A stretch of 14,056 nucleotides of DNA from assembly GCA_041738295.1 (NCBI GenBank), contig JBGSQC010000171.1:1-14056 (forward strand). Reading direction: 5' to 3'. Of the stretch, positions 6,670 to 12,513 are shown one piece after another. Both the position numbers and the translations under genes were made by a program. The notes beneath the pieces are model-generated. The model worked only from the letters and a program-made list of their open reading frames with translations. It was not told the origin of the DNA and did not search any database. Each line of letters begins with the position of its first letter. Positions within the stretch are counted from its first letter, which is position 1. The DNA is from Zhengella sp041738295 (GTDB lineage: Bacteria; Pseudomonadota; Alphaproteobacteria; Rhizobiales; Rhizobiaceae).

Positions 6670-7923
6670 GTGCCCATGCAGTCGGTTTGCCGGATCGTCG
6701 AGGATGTCCAGTCGGGCAGGCTGAGCGCGCGCGAGACACTTGCCGAGAGTTTTGACGCCATCGAGGCGCTCGACGGCGCCATTCACGCCTTCACCTGCGT
6801 CGCAGACCGGGAAGCCGCCCTTGCCGCCGCCTCGGCCGAAAACGGCCCGCTTGCGGGCGTTGCGCTGGGCGTGAAGGATATTTTCGATACGTTTGACTTG
6901 CCCAGCGAATATGGCTCGCCGCTCTACAAGGATTGGCAGCCCAAGGTCGACGCTTCCCTCGTTTCCATGGCGCGCGCCGCCGGGGCGACAGTCGCCGGAA
7001 AGACTGTCACCACCGAGATGGCCTTTTTCCAGCCGGGCCCGACCGTCAATCCGCACAATCATGCCCACACGCCGGGCGGCTCCTCCTCCGGTTCGGCAGC
7101 AGCGGTTGCTGCCGGCATGATCCCGGCAGCTCTCGGCACCCAGACGGGTGGCTCGATCATACGGCCGGCATCCTTTTGCGGAATTGCCGGCTACAAGCCG
7201 AGCTTCAGGCTTTCGCCGGCCACCGGCATGAAGACCTTTTCCTGGACCCTTGACACAACGGGCTTCTTTGCCGCCTCGGTTGCCGATGTGGCGCTCTTTG
7301 CCGCCCATGTTCTGGGCCGCCCGCTGCAAGTCCGTCCGGTTGATCCGACTGCACTGCGAATCGGCCTCTATCAGCCAACAAACATGGATGATGCCAGCGA
7401 GGAGATGCGCGCGGCCGTTGCCGAAGCTGCCTTGCGGGCTGCCCATGCAGGCGTCACCGTCATCTCCATGCAGGAACCGGAAGAACTGGCCGAAGGCCGC
7501 GACGCCCACAAGACCATCCAGAATTTCGAGGCTGCCCGCGCACTTGCCCATGAGCACCGGATGTGCCGCGATAACCTCAGTGCCAAATTGCTCGAAGCGC
7601 TAGACCATGGGGCATCGATCCCGGTCGAGACTTATGATTTTGCGCGTTCAACGGCCCGGCGAGCGCGCAAGGCGGCCACCGCACTGTTTGAACATGTCGA
7701 TATCCTGCTCACCCCGTCAGCTCCCGGCGCAGCCCCGCAAAGCCTTGAAACAACAGGCGATCCGGCCTTCAACAAGCTCTGGACGCTGACCGGCTGCCCC
7801 TGTGTGAACGTGCCCGGCCTGAAGAATGCCGCCGGGCTGCCGCTTGGCGTGCAAATCACCGGTCGCTTCGGTCGCGACACCACCGTGCTGGATGCTGCGG
7901 CCTTCCTCGAAGGCCTGTTGTGA
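6670..7923 (+). CDS. Amidase signature family enzyme
   Basis: A 417-residue cytosolic amidase that hydrolyses C-N amide bonds with a Ser-cisSer-Lys triad. The triad is visible: Lys69 in GVALGVKDIFDT, cis-Ser138 in TPGGSSSGSAAAVAAG (134-149), and nucleophile Ser162 in GTQTGGSIIRPASFCG (156-171). The spacing of 69 and 93 residues from the lysine equals that of malonamidase E2. The C-terminal part (NVPGLKNAAGLPLGVQITGRFG) is also typical. It is shorter than GatA (about 480 residues), and no gatB or gatC is present, so a stand-alone amidase is more likely than a tRNA amidotransferase subunit. The start may be GTG at 6670 or ATG at 6676; both lie at workable distances from AGGAGAAGGAAG. The substrate is unknown. 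Placement 17 bp after the EamA gene suggests one operon. Confidence 0.9.
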   Translation: MPMQSVCRIVEDVQSGRLSARETLAESFDAIEALDGAIHAFTCVADREAALAAASAENGPLAGVALGVKDIFDTFDLPSEYGSPLYKDWQPKVDASLVSMARAAGATVAGKTVTTEMAFFQPGPTVNPHNHAHTPGGSSSGSAAAVAAGMIPAALGTQTGGSIIRPASFCGIAGYKPSFRLSPATGMKTFSWTLDTTGFFAASVADVALFAAHVLGRPLQVRPVDPTALRIGLYQPTNMDDASEEMRAAVAEAALRAAHAGVTVISMQEPEELAEGRDAHKTIQNFEAARALAHEHRMCRDNLSAKLLEALDHGASIPVETYDFARSTARRARKAATALFEHVDILLTPSAPGAAPQSLETTGDPAFNKLWTLTGCPCVNVPGLKNAAGLPLGVQITGRFGRDTTVLDAAAFLEGLL

Positions 7924-8046
7924 ACAGCCTGTGGATGAATTTCTCTTCACCGGTTAAGCAATTGAAAGCCGCGTTCCCGCAAGCACTTGCCGCATGCGCA
8001 CATCGTCTCCCGCCAGCCTGCGTTGCAATGCAGCAACTTTTTCCGC

Positions 8047-8074
8047 TTGCCGCTGGCCGCTGGCATACTACATT
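8047..8074 (+). promoter_or_regulatory. Possible promoter for the 28-residue ORF
   Basis: TTGCCG (8047-8052), a 16-bp spacer and TACATT (8069-8074) each match the sigma-70 consensus at 4 of 6 positions. The implied start would give a leader of about 25 nt containing the strong ribosome site. The rest of the gap from 7924 to 8046 shows no gene, hairpin or other clear element. Confidence 0.3.
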
Positions 8075-8104
8075 GGTCGAACAGGCAATCAGAGGAGATC
8101 GTTC

Positions 8105-8191
8105 ATGGGACTGACACGCTCGCTGAATACCTTGGTGTTTTGTGCTGCGTTCACCTTTATCGGGCTTCTGGTCTTCGGCTTCATGCCGTGA
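8105..8191 (+). CDS. 28-residue hydrophobic small protein (putative single-pass membrane peptide)
   Basis: ATG at 8105 to TGA at 8191 encodes 28 residues. It opens MGLTRSLNTL with one arginine, followed by an uninterrupted hydrophobic stretch of about 18 residues (VFCAAFTFIGLLVFGFM) and a final proline: one membrane helix with a short N-terminal segment. GAGGAG sits 7 nt before the ATG, one of the best ribosome sites in the window. A strong terminator follows 26 nt after the stop. An ORF this short can occur by chance, but the three signals together argue for a real transcription unit. No function can be given. The region could instead, or also, encode a small RNA ending at the terminator. 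It stands alone between the amidase operon and the convergent metF gene. Confidence 0.6.
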   Translation: MGLTRSLNTLVFCAAFTFIGLLVFGFMP

Positions 8192-8217
8192 CCCGCCTTC
8201 AAACAGCCAAGTGCTTC

Positions 8218-8245
8218 AAGGCCGGGGTCATTCCCCGGCCTTTTT
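8218..8245 (+). terminator. Strong rho-independent terminator after the 28-residue ORF
   Basis: A perfect 10-bp stem, AAGGCCGGGG (8218-8227) and CCCCGGCCTT (8233-8242), has a TCATT loop and is followed by further T for a run of five (8241-8245). It is oriented for plus-strand transcripts. On the minus strand the T-tract is short, so it may only partly stop metF transcription. Confidence 0.9.
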
Positions 8246-8270
8246 CATGACCGACTTTCACTTGGAAGTT

Positions 8271-8288
8271 TGACCGGACTGCCGGTCA
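8271..8288 (-). other. Hairpin over the metF stop codon
   Basis: TGACCGG (8271-8277) and CCGGTCA (8282-8288) form a 7-bp perfect stem with an ACTG loop. The metF stop codon is within the stem. No T-run follows on the minus strand, so termination would rely on the next hairpin or on Rho. Confidence 0.45.
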
Positions 8289-9203
8289 GGCCGCAGCTGC
8301 GCCCTTTGCACCATGGGCTTGCGGGCGGATGCCGATCAGGTGGCAGATTGCGTAGACGAGATCAGGCTTGTTGAGGGTGTAGAAGTGGAAATCCTCCACG
8401 CCGCGCTCCATCAGGTCGAGCACCTGTTCGGCGGCAACGGCGGCGGCAACGAGCTGATGGGTCTGCGGATCTTCGTCCAGTCCGTCAAAGCGCTCGGCCA
8501 GCCAGCCGGGAATGGATGTGCCGCACCGGGCGGCAAAGCCCGCAACCTGGGTGAAGGAATGCAGCGGCTGGATGCCGGGGATGATCGGGATGTAGATGCC
8601 TGCACGGCGCGCGCGCTCCACATAGCGCTCATAGTCGTCATTCTCGAAAAAGAACTGGGTGATGGCCCGTGTCGCGCCATTGTCCACCTTGCGCTTCAGC
8701 ATCTCGATGTCGGTGGCAAAGTCCGGGCTTTCAGGATGCTTTTCCGGATAGGCGGAAACGGTGATGTCATAGTCGCCGCGGGCCTTCAGGCCAGACACCA
8801 GATCCGCGCCATTGGCATAGCCTTCCGGATGCGGCTTGAACCGCGTACCAATGCCGGTCGACGGATCGCCGCGCAGGGCAACGAAACGCGTCACACCGAG
8901 CGCAGTGAACTCATCGACCACTTCATCGACTTGCGCCCTCGTGGCATCCACGCAGGTCAGGTGGGCCGACACTTGCAGATCGGTTTCGGTAATGATGCGC
9001 TTGACCGCTGCCAGCGATCGCTCCCGCGTGGAGCCGCCGGCACCATAGGTCACTGACACAAAGTCAGGCTGCAAGGGGGCCAGCTTTTGCACCGTCTCCC
9101 ACAATTTCTCGGCCATCTTTTCAGTCTTTGGCGGAAAGAACTCGAAGGAAACCTTGAGTGAGCTTCCGCCGCGCGGGCCGCGGGTCAGTCGTGCCGATGC
9201 CAT
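8286..9203 (-). CDS. metF: 5,10-methylenetetrahydrofolate reductase
   Basis: A 305-residue cytosolic flavoenzyme that reduces 5,10-methylene-THF to 5-methyl-THF, the methyl donor for methionine synthesis. Visible marks: SFEFFPPKTEKM (19-30) with the catalytic Glu21, VTYGAGGSTRERS (51-63), FVALRGDPSTG (107-117) with the FAD-contacting Asp113, AYPEKHPES (151-159), ITQFFFENDDY (181-191), IIPGIQPL (207-214) and FHFYTLN near 272-278. Length fits the bacterial family (E. coli 296). The ATG at 9203 shares one base with the stop codon of the upstream ArsR-methyltransferase gene (TGATG). It has GGAGA 7 nt upstream inside that gene, so the two are translationally coupled. It should be controlled by the operator ahead of the first gene. 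Confidence 0.96.
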   Translation of the reverse strand: MASARLTRGPRGGSSLKVSFEFFPPKTEKMAEKLWETVQKLAPLQPDFVSVTYGAGGSTRERSLAAVKRIITETDLQVSAHLTCVDATRAQVDEVVDEFTALGVTRFVALRGDPSTGIGTRFKPHPEGYANGADLVSGLKARGDYDITVSAYPEKHPESPDFATDIEMLKRKVDNGATRAITQFFFENDDYERYVERARRAGIYIPIIPGIQPLHSFTQVAGFAARCGTSIPGWLAERFDGLDEDPQTHQLVAAAVAAEQVLDLMERGVEDFHFYTLNKPDLVYAICHLIGIRPQAHGAKGAAAA

Positions 9204-10219
9204 CAGACTGTCTCCGTTTGAATGGTGGGGTTGCCGCTTCCGGCAATGAGGAGGCGCGGGTCGCGCCCGATCCACAGCTTGACCGTCAACTGCTGCCCGG
9301 CCTTGCCCTGGTCCATGATCTCCTGCGTGCTCTCCAGCACCAGCCCGCAGGCTTCCATCCATTCGCGGATCTGTGCGTCAGAGAAACCGAGGCGCAGGTG
9401 ATGATGCTCCTCGCGCAGGAATTCGAGCGTGTGCGGCGCGAAATCAACAATCGCGAGCCGTCCGGACGGGCGCAGCGCGCGGGCAGCTTCCGCAACAGCG
9501 GCAGCCGGATTGTCGAGATAGTGCAGCACCTGGTGGATGGTCGCCAGATCATACTGGTCGCGCTCGACCGGCAGCGCCGTCACGTCGCCAAGGCGCACTT
9601 GCGCCTGCGCCAGCCCGGCAGCATCAAGGTTGGCACGCGCCACCGCGAGCATTTCACGCGAGGCATCGATGCCGACCGCCTTGCGGTAAAGGCCGGAGAA
9701 CAGTTCCAGCATGCGGCCGGTGCCCGTTCCAATGTCCAGCATGGACTGGAAGGGTGCCGTGCCTATGGCCGCTGCCAGCGTCTTTTCGACTGCGGTATCA
9801 GGAGCATGGAGGCTGCGAAGCTGTGCCCAGTCGCCGGCATTGCGGGCGAAATACTCCGCCGCCCGGTCCCGCAGCCGCGATTTCACTTGGCCCAGCCGTT
9901 CACGGTCACGCTCCACCTGCGGGTCAAGCCGGTCGATGCGCTTCAGCAGGCTGTCAGCCAGATCGCGTGCCGGTTCGCTTTCGCCCAGATGATAATAGGC
10001 CCAGGAACCTTCCTGGTAGCGGTCGATCAGGCCGGCTTCCATCAGCAGCTTGAGATGGCGCGACACGCGCGGCTGGCTCTGGTTCAAGATCTCGGTCAGG
10101 TCGGAAACTGTAAGATCGCCCTGCGACAGCAGCACGAGAATGCGCATGCGGCTGGATTCGGCTGCCGCCTTGAGTGTATCACCCATGCGGTTGAGCGGGA
10201 TGTGAGTCCGGTCGAGCAT
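9203..10219 (-). CDS. ArsR-type HTH regulator fused to a SAM-dependent methyltransferase domain
   Basis: A 338-residue fusion protein. Residues about 10-95 form an ArsR winged helix, with recognition helix in LTEILNQSQPRVSRHLKLL (41-59) and the wing GSWAYYHLG (71-79). The metal-binding cysteine motif of classic ArsR/SmtB sensors is absent, and the only cysteine is Cys291. Residues about 150-300 form a class I methyltransferase fold with motif I MLDIGTGTGRMLELF (160-174), acidic Asp185 in VGIDAS, and GDVTALP (211-217). The fold implies binding of S-adenosylmethionine or S-adenosylhomocysteine. Proteins of this build next to metF match my recollection of the SahR-type regulators of methionine/SAM metabolism in Proteobacteria. 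Whether it methylates anything or only senses the ligand is unknown. The start at 10219 has GGAGGG 4-5 nt upstream. A palindrome lies directly before it, consistent with autoregulation. Confidence 0.9.
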   Translation of the reverse strand: MLDRTHIPLNRMGDTLKAAAESSRMRILVLLSQGDLTVSDLTEILNQSQPRVSRHLKLLMEAGLIDRYQEGSWAYYHLGESEPARDLADSLLKRIDRLDPQVERDRERLGQVKSRLRDRAAEYFARNAGDWAQLRSLHAPDTAVEKTLAAAIGTAPFQSMLDIGTGTGRMLELFSGLYRKAVGIDASREMLAVARANLDAAGLAQAQVRLGDVTALPVERDQYDLATIHQVLHYLDNPAAAVAEAARALRPSGRLAIVDFAPHTLEFLREEHHHLRLGFSDAQIREWMEACGLVLESTQEIMDQGKAGQQLTVKLWIGRDPRLLIAGSGNPTIQTETV

Positions 10220-10235
10220 TTTGCCCTCCAAGAAA

Positions 10236-10257
10236 GATATAAAGATATGTTTATATC
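10236..10257. promoter_or_regulatory. Perfect palindromic operator, probable site of the ArsR-methyltransferase regulator
   Basis: GATATAAA (10236-10243) and TTTATATC (10250-10257) are exact reverse complements around GATATG. The core ATAAAGATATGTTTAT differs from full symmetry at one base pair. It is strikingly AT-rich amid GC-rich sequence, as ArsR-family operators usually are. It lies 16 nt upstream of the ArsR-methyltransferase start codon and 90 bp before trmO. On the minus strand it contains TATAAA, with TTGCCA about 15 bp upstream, so a bound protein would block the promoter. Binding by the adjacent gene product is inference. Confidence 0.75.
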
Positions 10258-10346
10258 ATTCGAAGAACGCTGGCAAGCATCCTGTCACGCCAGCGGCATT
10301 TTCTTTTCCGGTTGCGTCATCGGCCTGTTGTGAAGGGAGCGAACCC

Positions 10347-10859
10347 ATGTTTGACCAGCGTCCGGGCGAACGCGCCCTGCCCTTTGATCCGGCGTCCATG
10401 GCGGGTGACAGCCATGTGGTTTTCATCGGCCGCATCCACTCGCCCTGGAAGGAGCGGTCGCAATGCCCTCGCAACATGATCCAGGCGCGCGCAACCGGTG
10501 AACCAGCCACGCTGGTGCTTGACCCGGCCTATGTCGATGGCCTGCTGGGCCTTGAGAAGACCAGCCACATTGTCATCCTGACATGGCTTAACCATTCGCC
10601 GCGCCATCTCATTGTCCAGCAGCCGCACAAGGCCCCGGCGCCCAAGGGCGTCTTTGCGCTGCGCTCGCCGGTGCGCCCCAATCCCGTCGGGCTTCATGTG
10701 GTGCGCCTCACCGGGATGGACCGGGATGCGGGCCTGCTCTTCCTTGACGCCATCGACGTGCTGGACGGGACGCCGGTGATCGACATCAAGCCCTATATGC
10801 CCGCCATCGATGCCATTGCCGACGCAGAGACGGGCCGCGCAGGCTCCGACGCGCCATGA
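10347..10859 (+). CDS. trmO: TrmO/TsaA-family tRNA (t6A37-N6)-methyltransferase
   Basis: A 170-residue cytosolic protein of the TsaA/UPF0066 beta-barrel family. The E. coli member uses S-adenosylmethionine to methylate N6-threonylcarbamoyladenosine 37 of tRNA to m6t6A. Signatures: FIGRIHSPW (26-34), HIVILTWLNHSPR (74-86), FALRSPVRPNPVGLHVVRL (103-121) and DGTPVIDIKPYMP (140-152). E. coli TrmO is about 235 residues; this protein stops after the conserved barrel and lacks the C-terminal extension, as many short family members do. The target may therefore differ, and the name is by family. The start at 10347 has GGGAG 7 nt upstream. The next gene overlaps it by ATGA. It is divergent from the ArsR-methyltransferase/metF operon and shares the intergenic region with its palindrome. 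Confidence 0.85.
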   Translation: MFDQRPGERALPFDPASMAGDSHVVFIGRIHSPWKERSQCPRNMIQARATGEPATLVLDPAYVDGLLGLEKTSHIVILTWLNHSPRHLIVQQPHKAPAPKGVFALRSPVRPNPVGLHVVRLTGMDRDAGLLFLDAIDVLDGTPVIDIKPYMPAIDAIADAETGRAGSDAP

Positions 10860-11182
10860 TCGCCAATACCGGACGCACCAAGGCCATCGCCAAGGCGCTG
10901 ACCGCGCTGCTGCCCATGGCGCCCTATGCCGACATGGAAGAGATTCGCGCGGCAGCGCTTGCCCGCCACATGCGCGCCTTGCCGCCCTCAATTGCCACAT
11001 GGCTCGCCACGGTCGCCCATGTTCGCCACCAGCACACAGATTATGACGCGCTGCGCGACCAGGGCTATGACAAGGAAAGCGCCCGCCATTTCACCGCCGA
11101 GGCCATCAATGCCAAGCTGACGGAATGGCGCGCGACACGCCTGCTGGACTCCGATGATCCTGAAGGAGAAGACGGCCTTTAG
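10856..11182 (+). CDS. DUF2293 domain protein
   Basis: A 108-residue soluble protein that I assign to DUF2293. The conserved block is HVRHQHTDYDALRDQGYDKESARHF (55-79) followed by INAKLTEWR (84-92). The N-terminus is a basic helical segment (MIANTGRTKAIAKALTALLP) and the tail is acidic (DSDDPEGEDGL). The family has no established function. The histidine and arginine-rich core could suit nucleic-acid or metal binding, but that is speculation. Its ATG overlaps the trmO stop codon (ATGA), implying coupled translation and perhaps a shared role in RNA modification. Its stop codon overlaps the convergent ketoacyl synthase stop codon by 4 bases (11179-11182). Confidence 0.85.
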   Translation: MIANTGRTKAIAKALTALLPMAPYADMEEIRAAALARHMRALPPSIATWLATVAHVRHQHTDYDALRDQGYDKESARHFTAEAINAKLTEWRATRLLDSDDPEGEDGL

Positions 11183-12300
11183 AGCTTCCTGAGGATCGCG
11201 CCGCCGATTGAATAGCCTGCCCCGAAGGCGCAGAACAGGCCGAGATCGCCAGCCTTGAGGTCGGCATGGTTCTGGTTGAGCGCGATCACGGCGCCCGCTG
11301 CAGCCGTGTTGCCGAGATCGGCCAGCACCATGGGTGCCCGGTCATGATCGGCGTCGGTCCCCAGCACCAGCTTCAGGATCATCGCATTCATCCGGCCATT
11401 GGCCTGGTGCAGCCAGAAGCGGCGGACATCTGCGGCGCCAAATCCGTTGGCGGCCAGGAAATCACGAATGAAATGATGGGCCGCCACCGTCACTTCCTTG
11501 AAAACCTTGTTGCCAACCTGCGTGATCAGCCGGCCTTCCATCACCACCGCCGACTGGTCTTCCTGCGACGCGCGGTTGAGGAAGCCAAAATTGGAGCGGA
11601 TGTTGGAGGAAAACTGCGTCCACAGCCGCGTGTCGAGCACCTCGAAGGCTCCGGCCCTGGTGTCGCCCTCGCCCAGTGCCTCAACGATGAACGCCACGGC
11701 AGCATCGCCGAAAATGAAATGCGTCTGCCGGTCGCGGAAATTGAGATGGCCGGAAATGATTTCCGGCGTGACGACCAGCACGCGCTTCTGCGCGCCGGAG
11801 CGCACCAGTGCGACGGCCATGTGCAAAGCCGCACCGGCTGAAGAACAGGCAAGATTCATGTCAAAACCTGCGCCCGTGCAGCCGAGCTCGCGTTGGATTT
11901 CCACCGCAATGGCCGGATAGGGCCGCTGCTGGTGGGAGGCGGCACAGAGAACAAAGTCGATGTCCGCGCCTGTCAGCCCGTCGGCATCCAGCGCCTTGAC
12001 CGCAGCCTTGCAGCCGAATTCCGCCATCAGGCTCAAAGCGTCATTGGCACGGTCAGCAAAGCGCGGCGCCATGCGGGAAATGTCGAGCACGCCGTCCGGG
12101 TCCAGCATGCGGCGCGCTTTCACCCCCGACGCATACTCGATGAATTCGGCAGACGAATGCTCCAGCAGATCAAGACCCTGCGCGGCCCGATTGGCATTTT
12201 CGTGGTCAACCCATGAATTGAAACTGGCAACCAGTTGATCGTTGGAAACGCGGCCTTCCGGAATTTCTGCACCGGTGGCAGAGATGATGACGCGCGACAT
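11179..12300 (-). CDS. Beta-ketoacyl-ACP synthase III-like thiolase-fold enzyme (long FabH-like type)
   Basis: A 373-residue condensing enzyme of the FabH-like branch. The Cys-His-Asn triad is complete: Cys152 in FDMNLACSSAG (146-156), His298 in RRFWLHQANGRMN (293-305) and Asn331 in ADLGNTAAAG (327-336). The C-terminal GAGYSIGGAIL is also present. It is longer than housekeeping FabH (about 320 residues) because of the N-terminal insert EHSSAEFIEYASGVKARRMLDP. That insert and HLNFRDRQTHFIFGDAA resemble my recollection of Pseudomonas PA3286, which condenses medium-chain acyl-CoA with malonyl-ACP. It may thus divert beta-oxidation intermediates into fatty acid synthesis; substrate preference here is inferred. 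The ribosome site is poor: AGGA lies 12 nt from the ATG and falls inside a hairpin (12310-12330). Its stop codon overlaps that of the convergent DUF2293 gene. Confidence 0.9.
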   Translation of the reverse strand: MSRVIISATGAEIPEGRVSNDQLVASFNSWVDHENANRAAQGLDLLEHSSAEFIEYASGVKARRMLDPDGVLDISRMAPRFADRANDALSLMAEFGCKAAVKALDADGLTGADIDFVLCAASHQQRPYPAIAVEIQRELGCTGAGFDMNLACSSAGAALHMAVALVRSGAQKRVLVVTPEIISGHLNFRDRQTHFIFGDAAVAFIVEALGEGDTRAGAFEVLDTRLWTQFSSNIRSNFGFLNRASQEDQSAVVMEGRLITQVGNKVFKEVTVAAHHFIRDFLAANGFGAADVRRFWLHQANGRMNAMILKLVLGTDADHDRAPMVLADLGNTAAAGAVIALNQNHADLKAGDLGLFCAFGAGYSIGGAILRKL

Positions 12301-12309
12301 TGGCTGGTT

Positions 12310-12330
12310 CCGTCCTGACGTTCAGGGCGG
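12310..12330 (-). promoter_or_regulatory. Hairpin in the ketoacyl synthase mRNA leader, over the weak ribosome site
   Basis: CCGTCCTGA (12310-12318) and TCAGGGCGG (12322-12330) form a 9-bp stem with one non-Watson-Crick pair and a 3-nt loop. It begins 9 bases upstream of the ketoacyl synthase start codon and includes the only AGGA near it. Translation could be limited by this fold. A TAATAT -10-like box lies farther upstream on the minus strand. Functional meaning is inferred. Confidence 0.35.
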
Positions 12331-12390
12331 CAAGTGTCGTCCTGGCTGATCGTTTCATATTAGACAGGTTTGCGCTGCGGCGCCACCGTC

Positions 12391-12408
12391 CTGCAGATAC
12401 CCCTGCAG
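12391..12408. repeat. Paired CTGCAG palindromes in the intergenic region
   Basis: CTGCAG occurs at 12391-12396 and again at 12403-12408, starts 12 bp apart, in the gap between the divergent ketoacyl synthase and lipoprotein genes. Spacing near one helical turn could suit a dimeric regulator. A chance pair in GC-rich DNA is equally possible. Confidence 0.3.
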
Positions 12409-12431
12409 CTTTGTTCGCGCCATGCCCAAAA

Positions 12432-12473
12432 TGCCGCAGCCTTGGCTTTTTCCTTGCCCGGAAGGCTGCGGCA
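12432..12473. repeat. 12-bp perfect inverted repeat with 18-nt loop
   Basis: TGCCGCAGCCTT (12432-12443) and AAGGCTGCGGCA (12462-12473) are exact reverse complements around an 18-nt loop containing TTTTT. It lies 41 bp before the lipoprotein start and 131 bp before the ketoacyl synthase start. On the minus strand the stem is followed by TTTTGGG, so it resembles an intrinsic terminator or attenuator for minus-strand RNA. On the plus strand it would be a leader hairpin for the lipoprotein mRNA. Confidence 0.6.
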
Positions 12474-12513
12474 GGGCTAGCGTAAAGTGCTAATGAAAGG
12501 GGAGCCTGTGGGG

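Noticed and set aside
6568..7557. A 329-codon minus-strand frame opposite the amidase
   Set aside because: Shadow of the amidase, whose Ser-cisSer-Lys triad is intact on the plus strand.
6670..7923. Assignment of the amidase as GatA of the Asp/Glu-tRNA amidotransferase
   Set aside because: The protein is about 60 residues shorter than GatA, no gatB or gatC lies nearby, and the gene pairs with an exporter.
8041..8064. Short tandem repeat of GCCGCTG before the 28-residue ORF
   Set aside because: Only two imperfect units, within what is common in GC-rich DNA; it overlaps the possible promoter and needs no separate explanation.
9203..10219. A metal-responsive ArsR/SmtB repressor
   Set aside because: The cysteine metal site of the recognition-helix region is absent (DLTVSDL in place of a Cys-x-Cys motif), and the protein has a SAM-binding domain instead.
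9158..10333. A 391-codon plus-strand frame opposite the ArsR-methyltransferase gene
   Set aside because: It is an antisense shadow; the minus strand has recognisable HTH and methyltransferase motifs and good start signals.
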